Assembly: GCF_001894805.1 (NCBI RefSeq) | Contig: NZ_BCWX01000014.1 | Coordinates: forward strand, 1 to 56,449 | Direction of reading: 5' to 3' | DNA from: Rhodococcus globerulus NBRC 14531 | GTDB lineage: Bacteria; Actinomycetota; Actinomycetes; Mycobacteriales; Mycobacteriaceae | Length of the DNA stretch: 56,449 nt | Program-made: the position numbers and the translations under genes | The notes under the pieces: generated by a model | Told to the model about the DNA's origin: nothing | What the model saw: only the letters and a program-made list of their open reading frames with translations | The model's database searches: none | Shown here: positions 16,943 to 25,193 of the stretch, piece by piece | Layout: every line of letters begins with the position of its first letter | Numbering within the stretch: position 1 is the stretch's first letter

Positions 16943-17596
16943 CTAGCTGCGCTTGGACTCTCGGCGAAGCCAGATGGCTGCAAACACCGCCAAAAGCCCC
17001 GCCGCGGCAGCGACCGCGATGATCCGGCCTTTGCTGGGGGCAAGGACGCCCACCAGGTCCAGCGGCTCGTTCTCGACCAGTTTGGTGGCGGTGGTCGGGG
17101 CAGCAGAGGTGGTTGTGGTTGCTGTGGCCTCGGCTGCGGTCGGCTCGGTCCGAGTGTTGTCCAATTCAGCTGCCAGGTTCTTGGCGAACTGACCGATGAT
17201 CTTGGTACCGATGTCCTCCATGACACCGCGACCGAACTGCGCGGGGCGCCCGGTGATCGCGAGGTCCGTCGCTACATGGGCGTCCGTGGTCGCGCCGTTC
17301 GGCGTCAAGGTCAGGGTGATGGTGGCGCTGACGGTCCCGGCCCCGCGGTTTTCCTTGCCGGAGCCTTCGATGACGACCCGCCGCTTGTCCTCGTCGCGCT
17401 CGACGAAGCGGCCCTTCATCTTGTAGGTCATCTGGATGGCACCGACCTTGACGCGGATCCGGCCGGTGAACTCGTCACCCTCGACGGTATCGAGCGTTGC
17501 CCCCGGCATGCAGGGCGCGACGCGCTCGACGTCGAGCAGCAGTGCCCACGCCTCGTCGATCTCGGTGGGGACATTGAAGTTGTTTTCGAAAATCAT
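16943..17596 (-). CDS. CoxG-like SRPBCC protein with C-terminal membrane anchor
   Basis: This 217-residue protein has a CoxG domain at ~1-150: FNVPTEIDEAWALLLDVERVAPCMPGATLD, VKVGAIQMTYKMKGRF, and HVATDLAITGRPAQFGRGVMEDIG. A Thr/Ala-rich linker follows, then one transmembrane helix (~192-211, GRIIAVAAAAGLLAVFAAIW) with a basic end LRRESKRS. CoxG proteins bind molybdenum hydroxylases and link them to the membrane and quinone pool. In the 3-hydroxypyridine dehydrogenase of Ensifer a separate SRPBCC subunit is required. Here it probably tethers the hydroxylase to the membrane. The ATG at 17596 follows GGCGGAAAG. Confidence 0.85.
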   Translation of the reverse strand: MIFENNFNVPTEIDEAWALLLDVERVAPCMPGATLDTVEGDEFTGRIRVKVGAIQMTYKMKGRFVERDEDKRRVVIEGSGKENRGAGTVSATITLTLTPNGATTDAHVATDLAITGRPAQFGRGVMEDIGTKIIGQFAKNLAAELDNTRTEPTAAEATATTTTSAAPTTATKLVENEPLDLVGVLAPSKGRIIAVAAAAGLLAVFAAIWLRRESKRS

Positions 17597-17633
17597 TGCT
17601 TTCCGCCTTGTTGCTTCGGGATGGGGCAACCGG

Positions 17634-19994
17634 TCATCGGGTGAGTCCGGCCTTGTCGAGGAGCGTCCAGATCCGGGTGGGGGACATGGGCAGGAATACG
17701 AGGTCCTCGGCGATCTCTGGGACCGCGGCAGCGACCGCGTTGGCGATGGCCGCGGGAGTCGGAATGGTGCCGCTCTCGCCTGCCCCCTTGAACCCGCCCG
17801 GTGTGAACGAACTCGGGTGAACCATGTGGTCCATCTCGATGTCCGGAACGTCCTCGGACATAGGGAGAATGTAGTCGAGATACGTGGTGGTCAGAGGCTG
17901 GCCGGTATCGGAGTAGACGACCTCCTCGAGGAGTGCGCCGCCAAACCCCATCGCGACCCCGCCGACGATCTGGCCCTCGACGATCAAGGGGTTCACCAGC
18001 ACTCCGGCATCGTGAACGAGCCAGTACGCCTCGACGGTGACCTTTCCGGTGTCCAGGTGGACAGCGACCTGCGCGGCATGGGTGGCGTAGCCGTAGGTGA
18101 TGCTCGCGGGGTCGTATTCGCCAATTTCCTCGAGGGCGATCGGATCGGTCGGTCCTCGTCCCCAGCCCATCCATCCGCGGTGGGCGACCTGCGCCCACGA
18201 GATCGACTGTGCGCCATCGGCGGTGGTGTAAACCAGACCGTCGAAGGTGACCTGGTCGGGTTCGGTCTTCAGCGCCGCCGCCGCGAGAGTCTGCATGCGA
18301 CAGCTCAGGCGTTCGGCCGCACCGAGGAGCGCCGCGCCACCGACCGCGACGGCCCGACTCGCCTGAGATGCCATGTTCGAGTACGGCGAGACCGCCGTGT
18401 CGCCGAGCTGGACGGAGATCAGAGGCATGGGGACGCCAAGCGTGTCGGCCGCGATCTGGGCGAGAGCGGTCTCGATGCCCTGCCCCACCGAGGTGACGCC
18501 GGAGAACACGGTGACCGAACCGTCTTCGTTGACGCGGACTCGGGTCGAGTCCCAGGTGCTCCAATGGATTCCGTACATCTCGGACAGGGCGGTCGGTGCG
18601 AACCCGGTGATCTCGGTCATCGAGGAGTACCCGATGCCGCGGCGCACGCGTTCGGTCGAGGTGCGGTTCTTGCCGGCGGACATGTCCGCCGCCCGCTGGA
18701 GTGCCTGCGGGTAGTCGCCGGTGTCGTAGGGCATCTGCAGCCGGGTCACGACCGGCAGTTCGGCCGAGGTGATCATGTTCCGCTGGCGCAGTTCGACGGG
18801 GTCGACGGCCAGCACGCGGGCCGCCTCGTCGATCAGCCGCTCGCGCACGTAGGTGGCTTCCTGCATACCGTAGCCGCGGAACGCGCCGGTGGGCACTGCA
18901 TTGGTGTACCAGGCGGTGACGGTGGCAGCCGCGGCGGAGGTGTATCGGTACGGGCCCTCGACCATCAGACCGGATACCTGGAACGGTCCGGTGCCGCCGG
19001 TGCCGGTGCAGGAATAGGCGCCGACGTCACCATGGAGATCAACGTGCAGCGCGAGGAAGGTGCCGTCGGCGTCGAGCGCGAGGCGGGCACGGTCGAGTTG
19101 GCCACGGCCCTGGTAGCTCGACACCAGCGCCTCGGCACGGTCTTCGATCCACTTGACGCGGGCGCCGATGGTCTTGGCTGCCAGGCAGACCATCGCCTCA
19201 TCCGGGAACAGGAGCGTCTTGAGGCCGAAGGCGCCGCCGACGTCGGGTGCGACGACGCGAACCTGGTCGGCGCGCAGGCTGAGCGCCCGCGCGACTTCCT
19301 GGCGCACCAGGTGCGGGACCTGGGTGCTCGAGTGGACGGTCAGCTGGCCGACCGCCGGGGTCCACTCGGCGACGATGCCGCGGGGTTCCATCGAGTTGTG
19401 GCTGATCCGCGGCACCGTGTACTCGCGGTCGATGACGGTGTGCGCCGAAGCGAACACACCTTCGAGCGTTTCGAGGGTGTCGCCGAAATGGATCTGGCCG
19501 ACTCTGTTGGAGCCGAGTTCCGGGTGGACGAGGGGCGCGCCCTCCGCGCGTGAGTTAGCGATAGAGACCACCGCAAGCGACTCGTCGAAGGTGACGTCGA
19601 TCAATTCGATCGCATCTTCCGCCGCCGCCCGACTCTGCGCGACGACCACCGCGATCGGCTGGCCGACGTACCGGATGACGCGGCTGAACAGGGCGAAGTC
19701 GATCTCTTGCTGGCCGGGAATCAGCCAGGGCGCCGGAATCGTCTGCAGGCCGGCCTCAAAATCGTCCGGCCCGAGCACCAGCATCACTGCGGGATCCTTC
19801 TGAGCCTCGGCGGCGTCGAACTCCGTCAGGCGCCCCGCTGCGATGGGGCTGCGGAGGACCGCGGCATGCAACGTGCCGGCGTCCTTGATGTCGTCGACAT
19901 ACCAGCCGTGGCCGCGAAGCATGCGGTCGTCCTGGACGCGGGGAACGGGGGAGCCGATCAGGGCCGCGCTGTTGTCGGCTTCGGTGGTGGTCAT
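17634..19994 (-). CDS. Molybdenum hydroxylase large subunit (xanthine dehydrogenase family)
   Basis: This 786-residue molybdopterin-binding subunit hydroxylates a carbon of its substrate using water. It shows the two-part architecture: an aldehyde oxidase/xanthine dehydrogenase a/b hammerhead near the N terminus (IGSPVPRVQDDRMLRGHGWYVDDI), then MoCo-binding segments including APDVGGAFGLK, TGAFRGYGMQEA, and FKGAGESGTIPTPAAIANA with predicted catalytic Glu740. The AYRCSFR loop of CO dehydrogenase is absent, so it is not CoxL. Its ATG overlaps the small-subunit stop. Neighbours point to a pyridine-type substrate, but the exact substrate is not readable. Confidence 0.92.
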   Translation of the reverse strand: MTTTEADNSAALIGSPVPRVQDDRMLRGHGWYVDDIKDAGTLHAAVLRSPIAAGRLTEFDAAEAQKDPAVMLVLGPDDFEAGLQTIPAPWLIPGQQEIDFALFSRVIRYVGQPIAVVVAQSRAAAEDAIELIDVTFDESLAVVSIANSRAEGAPLVHPELGSNRVGQIHFGDTLETLEGVFASAHTVIDREYTVPRISHNSMEPRGIVAEWTPAVGQLTVHSSTQVPHLVRQEVARALSLRADQVRVVAPDVGGAFGLKTLLFPDEAMVCLAAKTIGARVKWIEDRAEALVSSYQGRGQLDRARLALDADGTFLALHVDLHGDVGAYSCTGTGGTGPFQVSGLMVEGPYRYTSAAAATVTAWYTNAVPTGAFRGYGMQEATYVRERLIDEAARVLAVDPVELRQRNMITSAELPVVTRLQMPYDTGDYPQALQRAADMSAGKNRTSTERVRRGIGYSSMTEITGFAPTALSEMYGIHWSTWDSTRVRVNEDGSVTVFSGVTSVGQGIETALAQIAADTLGVPMPLISVQLGDTAVSPYSNMASQASRAVAVGGAALLGAAERLSCRMQTLAAAALKTEPDQVTFDGLVYTTADGAQSISWAQVAHRGWMGWGRGPTDPIALEEIGEYDPASITYGYATHAAQVAVHLDTGKVTVEAYWLVHDAGVLVNPLIVEGQIVGGVAMGFGGALLEEVVYSDTGQPLTTTYLDYILPMSEDVPDIEMDHMVHPSSFTPGGFKGAGESGTIPTPAAIANAVAAAVPEIAEDLVFLPMSPTRIWTLLDKAGLTR

Positions 19995-20467
19995 TCGGAG
20001 GCCTCCGTCCATGTCTTGCGGATCGCGGCGCGGATGCTCGCGTAGCCGGTGCACCGGCAAATGTGACCGCCGAGGACCTCGGTCTCGGTGTCTTCGACCG
20101 TGCGGCCATCTCGTTGCGCTGCGGTGACGCTCATCAGGACCCCGGGCGTGCAGAACCCGCACTGCAGGCCGTGCTCTGACTTCATCGCCTTTTGGAAACA
20201 GGACAGCTCGTCACCGGTGGCGAGGGATTCGACCGTTTCGACGGTCGCACCGTCGGCCTGGACGGCGAGCATCAGGCACGACCGCACCGGAGTGCCGTCG
20301 ACCAGGATGGTGCAGGCGCCGCAGACACCCTGCTCACACCCGACGTGGGTGCCGGTCAGCTCCTGATCGTGCCGGAGGAAATCGCTGAGCAGCGTCCGCA
20401 CCGGGACGGTCTCGCTGCATTCGGAGCCGTTGAGCGTCAACGTGATCGATTTCGTTTGTCCAGTCAT
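19991..20467 (-). CDS. Molybdenum hydroxylase small subunit, two [2Fe-2S] clusters
   Basis: This 158-residue iron-sulfur subunit passes electrons from the molybdenum centre to FAD. The plant-type ferredoxin domain has GCEQGVCGACTILVDG plus a later Cys in VRSC. The C-terminal helical domain carries the second cluster in LQCGFCTPGVLMS and GGHICRCTGYASI. All eight cysteines are present. Length is normal for the family. It overlaps both neighbours by 4 bp (ATGA), so medium, small and large subunits are translationally coupled in that order. Confidence 0.93.
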   Translation of the reverse strand: MTGQTKSITLTLNGSECSETVPVRTLLSDFLRHDQELTGTHVGCEQGVCGACTILVDGTPVRSCLMLAVQADGATVETVESLATGDELSCFQKAMKSEHGLQCGFCTPGVLMSVTAAQRDGRTVEDTETEVLGGHICRCTGYASIRAAIRKTWTEASE

Positions 20468-21321
20468 GACTGCTCCTCGTTGAGCTTGATCAGCACTCGT
20501 CGCACGAGTGAACGTAGGAGTCCCCGGCGGAAGCCGGCGGTTCCGTGGATGTCGGTGGGCGGATTCACCTCCGCCGACGCCGCGTCGGCGGCGTGTTCTA
20601 CTGCATCCGCAATCGCCCTCCCGGTCAGGGCATTCTCCAACCCGAACAGACGTTGGGGCACTTCCGAGACGCCCGCGGCAGCAGCCCTCGCGGCGGTAAC
20701 GACGCCGTCCTTGACCGAGATGCCGAGGCAAAGACCCGCGAAGGGGAAATCCCCCTGGCGGCGGGAGATCTCGTCGTAGACGAAGGTCAGTCCGGGGTGC
20801 AGGGGGAAGTCGACGGACACAACGATTTCATCGGGTTCCTTCGAGGTGGTGAAAACAGACTCGAAGAAGTCCTCGGCCGGCACGGCGCGCGAACCAGCCT
20901 TCGAACGCAGGTGGATCGTCGCGCCGAGCGCGACCGCAACGGTGGGAATTTCGGCGGAGGGGTCCGCGTGGCTCACGGTGCCACCCACGGTCGTGCGAGC
21001 CCGAATTTGGGGATGCGCCACATACGAAGCCGCGGAACCGAGCACCGGGAGCGCCGCCCGGACACCGTCATCGTGTTCGAGAGTTGCCAGACGGACGGTG
21101 GCGCCCACGGACACCGCCGAATCCGAGATCGCGATGGTGTCGAGGCCCTCGACCCGATTGATGTCGATCACCAGTTCGGGCCGTGCGAACCGCATGTTGA
21201 GCAGAGGTATCAGGCTCTGGCCGCCGGCCAGCAGTGTGGCGCCGTCCTGCGCTTCGGCGAGGAGATCGAGAACTTGGTCGAGCGAACTGGGCGCTTCGTA
21301 GTCGAACGCGGGTGGTTTCAT
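20464..21321 (-). CDS. Molybdenum hydroxylase medium subunit, FAD-binding
   Basis: This 285-residue FAD subunit of the CoxM/CutM type has the FAD-binding motifs LLAGGQSLIPLLNMR (~31-45) and RTTVGGTVSHADPSAEIP (~109-126). The C-terminal CO-dehydrogenase flavoprotein domain covers the rest, e.g. YDEISRRQGDFPFAGLCL. It accepts electrons from the [2Fe-2S] subunit. The start at 21321 is preceded by AGGGG. The gap to the upstream SDR is ~50 bp, so the hydroxylase genes probably belong to the same long transcript. Confidence 0.92.
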   Translation of the reverse strand: MKPPAFDYEAPSSLDQVLDLLAEAQDGATLLAGGQSLIPLLNMRFARPELVIDINRVEGLDTIAISDSAVSVGATVRLATLEHDDGVRAALPVLGSAASYVAHPQIRARTTVGGTVSHADPSAEIPTVAVALGATIHLRSKAGSRAVPAEDFFESVFTTSKEPDEIVVSVDFPLHPGLTFVYDEISRRQGDFPFAGLCLGISVKDGVVTAARAAAAGVSEVPQRLFGLENALTGRAIADAVEHAADAASAEVNPPTDIHGTAGFRRGLLRSLVRRVLIKLNEEQS

Positions 21322-21370
21322 TGTGGGCCCCTAGCTCAGTGTTGGGGATCGGATCGGGCGAATATCGTTG

Positions 21371-22189
21371 TCACTCTGGGTATCTCTCGAACAATGTGTT
21401 CCCTGCGGGCTGACCGAGCCCACGAATGGAAAGACCGGAGTCGACGACGAAGGTCGAGCCGGTGATGGCGGCGGAGTCGGATGGGCTGGCCAGCAGCGAG
21501 TACACGGCTCCGTAATCCGCTGCATCCGGCATCACTGCCAGAGGCAGCGCGGTCTCCGTTCCGTCGAGGACGGCTGCCTTCTGGCCCTGTTCCAGGGTGG
21601 ACAGGCCGGTCATCACGGTGTTGGCGACTCCCGGAGCCACGGCGTTGACCCGCACCTGCGGCGCCAATTCGTACGCCAACTGCTTGACCAGGCCGGCCAG
21701 CGCATGTTTGGCGCATGTGTAGAAGATCCCGCCGCCGCTGGGCGAGCTCGACGCGAACGATGCGGTCAGGACCACTCGGCCGCCGCGGGTGGCCAGCATC
21801 GGTAGCGCCGCACGGATCAGGTGCAGTTCGGCGAGGACGTTTGATCGAACGCTCTCGGTGAGAGCCTGATGGAGGAGCTCGCCGGGAATGTCGATCATGG
21901 GTACGGCCTGGTCGAAGACGCCGGCGCAGGACACCACCACGTCGACAGGTCCGAAGCGATCGGCGGCCACCGATACGGTATCCACCGCTGCCCGCCAGTC
22001 GCGGCAGTCGGACCGGTGGACCTGCAGGTTGTCCGATCCGCACGCGGTCTCGAGACGGTCCAGGCGGCACTGGTCGATGTCGACGGCGAACACCGATGCG
22101 CCGTCAGCCAGGAACCTTGCGACGACCGCGGAACCGATGCCGCCGGCAGCGCCGACAATGATGCAGGTCTGTCCATCCAGTGATCCCAT
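21371..22189 (-). CDS. cis-dihydrodiol dehydrogenase-like SDR (BphB type)
   Basis: This 272-residue short-chain dehydrogenase has the NAD motif VGAAGGIGSAVVARFLADGA and active-site YTCAKHALAG (YxxxK intact). The region YTCAKHALAGLVKQLAYELA and the following PQVRVNAVAPGV closely follow biphenyl cis-diol dehydrogenase, and the ending SGLSIRGLGQPAG is also BphB-like. It should oxidise the cis-diol made by a Rieske dioxygenase to a rearomatised dihydroxy compound, here probably the product of the dioxygenase at 30.3-32.3 kb. It lies 3 bp after a small open frame and ~50 bp before the hydroxylase genes. Confidence 0.82.
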   Translation of the reverse strand: MGSLDGQTCIIVGAAGGIGSAVVARFLADGASVFAVDIDQCRLDRLETACGSDNLQVHRSDCRDWRAAVDTVSVAADRFGPVDVVVSCAGVFDQAVPMIDIPGELLHQALTESVRSNVLAELHLIRAALPMLATRGGRVVLTASFASSSPSGGGIFYTCAKHALAGLVKQLAYELAPQVRVNAVAPGVANTVMTGLSTLEQGQKAAVLDGTETALPLAVMPDAADYGAVYSLLASPSDSAAITGSTFVVDSGLSIRGLGQPAGNTLFERYPE

Positions 22190-22191
22190 CG

Positions 22192-22353
22192 CTACATCAC
22201 CCTGGCTTCGCCGAGGCGTCGGTAGTGGTTGGCCGTGCGCTCGGTGACCGTGCCGTCAGCGTTGGCTGGGGAGTTGATCTGAGGGGACTTGACGATCCGG
22301 TTGCGGGTGAGCCGGCGCGCGATGCGGCCTGGCCTACCAAGATGGGAATACAC
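22192..22353 (-). CDS. Possible 53-residue basic protein
   Basis: This short frame starts at GTG 22353 with AAAGGA five bases upstream and ends TAG 22192, three bases before the SDR start. The protein begins VYSHLGRPGRIARRLTRNR and continues IVKSPQINSPANADGTVTER to ARVM. The spacing to both neighbours and the good ribosome site favour translation. The Arg-rich start and lack of a known motif mean it could be a small accessory protein, or the C-terminal remnant of a lost gene. I do not recognise it. Confidence 0.45.
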   Translation of the reverse strand: MYSHLGRPGRIARRLTRNRIVKSPQINSPANADGTVTERTANHYRRLGEARVM

Positions 22354-22397
22354 ACGGGTCCTTTCAGTGTCGGGGCTGGACTGGCTGCTTACGGCAA

Positions 22398-23147
22398 CTA
22401 CTCCCCGCTGAGGAGCTTTCCGGCGCCGGGGACGACGGTGTCGAGCCCCAGATTGCGGAGAATCTCCCACACCGTGGCCGACGCCGCCGTCAGGACCGGG
22501 ATGTCGTACTGCTGCTGCACCTCGGCGAGGGCAGGCAGCGAGGGCATCTGCACGCATGCGCTCAGGACAATCGCGTCCGCGTCGTCGGTGTTGAGGTTCT
22601 TGACGTATCCGGGCAGGTTTGCGGGGTCGAGGAGGCCGACCTTAAGGTTGTCGGGCTCCTCCAGCGCCACTGAGTCGATGACTTTGATGCCTTCGTTCTC
22701 GATGTACGAGATCACGGTGTCGGTCAGTTCCCGCATATACGGGGCGACGAGCACGATCTTCTTCGCGCCCACGTGATGAAGGGCGCTGACCAGGGCGCCG
22801 GCCGAGGTGACCACGGGGGCGTCGCCACCGCCCTCGGCCGCGACGGTCTTCGACAAACGCTCCTGCGACACGCAGTGGTATCCATTGCCCTGCGCCATGA
22901 TCGCCACCAGGCAGGCGTAGGCGAGGACTTTCACCCGTGCATCGGCGAGCTCGGCCGCACACCGCAACGAGTCGTCGTCCATCGCCTTGAGCTCTTCCGG
23001 AGTGACGTGCTTCATCCGCATCCGGGAGGAATGGAAGGTGAACCTTTCCGGCAGCACAGATTCCCGGGCGTGCAGCATGGCCGGGATCTCGGTCTCCATC
23101 GTCGTGTTGGAACTCGGTACGACCAGTCCGACTCGAATTGCGTTCAT
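22398..23147 (-). CDS. Maleate isomerase-like Asp/Glu racemase superfamily protein
   Basis: This 249-residue protein has the two active-site cysteines of maleate cis-trans isomerase: Cys79 in LAYACLVAIM and Cys198 in LSACVQMPSLPAL, plus the N-terminal VGLVVPSSNTTMETE. The reaction would be maleate to fumarate, the last step of the maleamate route (NicE/PicG role). Aryl-malonate decarboxylases and hydantoin racemases share the fold, but paired cysteines and QMPS favour maleate isomerase. I chose ATG 23147, preceded by GAAAGG. A GntR gene ends 46 bp upstream. Confidence 0.82.
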   Translation of the reverse strand: MNAIRVGLVVPSSNTTMETEIPAMLHARESVLPERFTFHSSRMRMKHVTPEELKAMDDDSLRCAAELADARVKVLAYACLVAIMAQGNGYHCVSQERLSKTVAAEGGGDAPVVTSAGALVSALHHVGAKKIVLVAPYMRELTDTVISYIENEGIKVIDSVALEEPDNLKVGLLDPANLPGYVKNLNTDDADAIVLSACVQMPSLPALAEVQQQYDIPVLTAASATVWEILRNLGLDTVVPGAGKLLSGE

Positions 23148-23193
23148 GTGAGGGCCTTTCATTTGAGGTGGTGAATCTGCTGGAGGCCGAGGG

Positions 23194-23994
23194 CTACCCG
23201 GCGAAGACATTGGTGGTGCTCAGCCCATGGAGCAGGGGCGGAAGCGAATCCGACACGGGCAGATGCAGACGGTCCAGGCAACGACCGTCCGTGATGCCGG
23301 CGAACTCGAAACCGGTGCCCTCGATCGCGGCGAGCAGGGGCACGAACGTGTGCTCAGGAGCGGAGGTGCGCACTATGCCGAGTGCCGCGTCGATCAGGTG
23401 GAACTGCAGCAGGGCCCGCGCAGAATCCACGTCGTGACGTCGAACGGCGTCGAGGAACATACGGTCGACCTCGGTCACGTCCTCCAACGCCAGCGGCCGG
23501 GTGAAATACACCGCCTGATGCCGGTCGATGTGCGTGATCAGGGATCGCGTGAGGTCGCCGAACGGCTGCGGATACTTCTCGAGCAGCACGTTGTGATACT
23601 TCTTGTGCCAGAACTGGAAGTCCTTGGTGCTCAAACTGTCCCGGCTCATCTCCCACAACGCCCGCTCCATCCGGGCGATGTCGTCATCGGTGACCAGCGG
23701 GATCGTCGAGGCCAACGCGTGGGGTTCGACGAGGATTCGCACCGCGTAGGAATCCTCGACGTCGGAGACGCTCAACGGCGCAACCACGACACTCCGATTG
23801 GCCTCCGAGACGACGAACCCTTCCCGTTCGAGCCGTTGGAATGCTTCCCGAAGCGGCGTGCGGGAGACGTTGAGGTCCGTCGCCACCTGGATCTGCGGCA
23901 GCCGGATACCCGGTCCGTAGGTGCCGTCCGCGATGCGGTCCTTGAGTATCTGATAGACGACATCGACGGTTTGCCCGTTGCGCGTGCTGGTCAT
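23194..23994 (-). CDS. GntR-family regulator (FCD domain), paralogue 1
   Basis: This 266-residue regulator has an N-terminal winged helix (VDVVYQILKDRIADGTYGPG; VSRTPLREAFQRLEREGFV) and a C-terminal FCD ligand domain with metal-type residues in FWHKKYHNVLLEKY and LLQFHLIDAALG. It is clearly paralogous to the divergent regulator at 32686-33612; for instance DGTYGPG and SRTPLREA recur and the FCD domain aligns throughout. It is embedded in the operon, overlapping the stop of the 99-residue protein gene by 4 bp. Likely effector: a pathway intermediate. Confidence 0.9.
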   Translation of the reverse strand: MTSTRNGQTVDVVYQILKDRIADGTYGPGIRLPQIQVATDLNVSRTPLREAFQRLEREGFVVSEANRSVVVAPLSVSDVEDSYAVRILVEPHALASTIPLVTDDDIARMERALWEMSRDSLSTKDFQFWHKKYHNVLLEKYPQPFGDLTRSLITHIDRHQAVYFTRPLALEDVTEVDRMFLDAVRRHDVDSARALLQFHLIDAALGIVRTSAPEHTFVPLLAAIEGTGFEFAGITDGRCLDRLHLPVSDSLPPLLHGLSTTNVFAG

Positions 23995-24290
23995 TGCGGC
24001 TCGGTTCTCTCATCGTCTTCGGATCCAAGTCGGATCCTGATCAGGTCGGTGAACAGCTGCGGCTTCTGCTCAGCGATTACCTCGAGCTGCATCGGATCGA
24101 GGAGGATGTGCTTCCCGTTTAAGGGAATGCGGACTTCGAGCCGCTCGCCGTTGCGGGTCCAGACCTTGCGGACCGTCACGCCGGCGAATTCGTTGCCGAT
24201 GCCGATCCATTGGTCTGTCTCGATGATGCCCGGATCGACGTCGTGGACGTGGTCGGCCTCTTCGCGGTTAAGGGGAGGTGTGGATTGCAT
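23991..24290 (-). CDS. Small conserved protein of aromatic clusters (99 aa)
   Basis: The 99-residue protein has a core reading ITDQWIGIGNEF-like sequence (seen as ETDQWIGIGNEFAGVTVRKV), then WTRNGERLEVRIPLNGKHI and LLDPMQLEVI. The NEF..VTVRKV.TRNGERLE pattern matches short actinobacterial proteins commonly annotated, without good basis, as dihydrodiol dehydrogenase and found beside aromatic catabolic genes. No catalytic motif is present; a structural or accessory role is likely. ATG 24290 was chosen over an upstream frame extension because the extension overlaps the preceding gene and a ribosome site (AAAGGAAAGG) lies just before 24290. Confidence 0.7.
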   Translation of the reverse strand: MQSTPPLNREEADHVHDVDPGIIETDQWIGIGNEFAGVTVRKVWTRNGERLEVRIPLNGKHILLDPMQLEVIAEQKPQLFTDLIRIRLGSEDDERTEPQ

Positions 24291-24309
24291 GAGTGTGCGC
24301 CTTTCCTTT

Positions 24310-25173
24310 TCAGCTGACCGCGATCGAGAGGGGAGTCGCGTCGTAGATGCGAGCGGGCCGGACACCGTGGAGAACGGGAAGGATCGTTCGGGTGCGCTCC
24401 ACTTCGGCCATGTCCAGTTCGAGTACCCGCGTCGCATACGGTGCGCTGCCGAGGTCCGCGAGGACCTCACCCCACGGGCCTACCGCCATCGCGTGCCCCC
24501 ACGTCCGGAAACCGCGGTCGACGGAGGGGTCGTCCGAGGCAACTGTTGTGGACGCGACCACGTATGCAAGGTTCTCGATGGCGCGTGACTGCAGAAGGGT
24601 CTGCCAGTGTGCAGAACCGGTCTTTTCCAGGAAGGCGGCTGGGTAGAGCAGGACCTCGGCACCGGCTGCCGCAAGTTTGCGCGATGCTTCGGGGAAGCGG
24701 ATGTCGTAGCAGATGAGCAGGCCGATTTTGATCCCCGCGACTTCGAGGATCGTGAGGCGTTCCCCGGGTGCCTCAACCGTCGATGCCTCGAACGACTGGC
24801 CGCCGATGTTCGCATCGAACAGATGAAGTTTGTCGTATCGGCCACGCAGCGTGCCGTCCGCGCCATACACGAGCGCACTGTTGGTGGTGTGCTCGCCGAT
24901 CCGGTACTTCAACCCGCCGACCACAGTGACAACTCCACATTTCGCGATGTGTTCCTCGAGCTTGTGCAGCAATTCACTGTCGGGGGTGAACGCGGCCTCG
25001 CGCATCTCGGCGTTGGTGCCCAGCATCAATCCGTTCTCGGGCAACAGGACAACGTCCGCACCGTCCTCGGCGCACGACGTGATCGCACTGCAGGCATATT
25101 TGACGTTGCGTTCGATGTGTGTCGAGGCATCCCATTGGGTCAGCCCGATGCGCAGTACCCGGTTTCCAGCCAT
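24310..25173 (-). CDS. Carbon-nitrogen hydrolase (nitrilase superfamily)
   Basis: This 287-residue amidase-type enzyme has an intact catalytic triad: Glu46 in LLPENGLM, Lys115 in RYDKLHLFD, and Cys155 in LLICYDIRFPE. It resembles omega-amidase/formamidase/carbamoylase branches rather than true nitrilases. Within this cluster it could hydrolyse an open-chain amide, such as N-formylmaleamate or the product of the extradiol dioxygenase. No alpha/beta-hydrolase NicD deformylase is present, which makes this a candidate for that step. ATG 25173 follows AAGGAG. The LigB-like gene ends 20 bp upstream. Confidence 0.87.
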   Translation of the reverse strand: MAGNRVLRIGLTQWDASTHIERNVKYACSAITSCAEDGADVVLLPENGLMLGTNAEMREAAFTPDSELLHKLEEHIAKCGVVTVVGGLKYRIGEHTTNSALVYGADGTLRGRYDKLHLFDANIGGQSFEASTVEAPGERLTILEVAGIKIGLLICYDIRFPEASRKLAAAGAEVLLYPAAFLEKTGSAHWQTLLQSRAIENLAYVVASTTVASDDPSVDRGFRTWGHAMAVGPWGEVLADLGSAPYATRVLELDMAEVERTRTILPVLHGVRPARIYDATPLSIAVS

Positions 25174-25193
25174 AACGATTCGGCTCCTTGTTC

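Noticed and set aside
17436..19553. 705-codon plus-strand open frame opposite the molybdenum hydroxylase large subunit
   Set aside because: It is a long antisense frame produced by high-GC codon bias; the minus-strand gene has unmistakable family motifs throughout.
17634..19994. Possible aerobic CO dehydrogenase (coxMSL with coxG)
   Set aside because: The large subunit lacks the AYRCSFR active-site loop of CoxL and the neighbours are pyridine-type catabolic genes.
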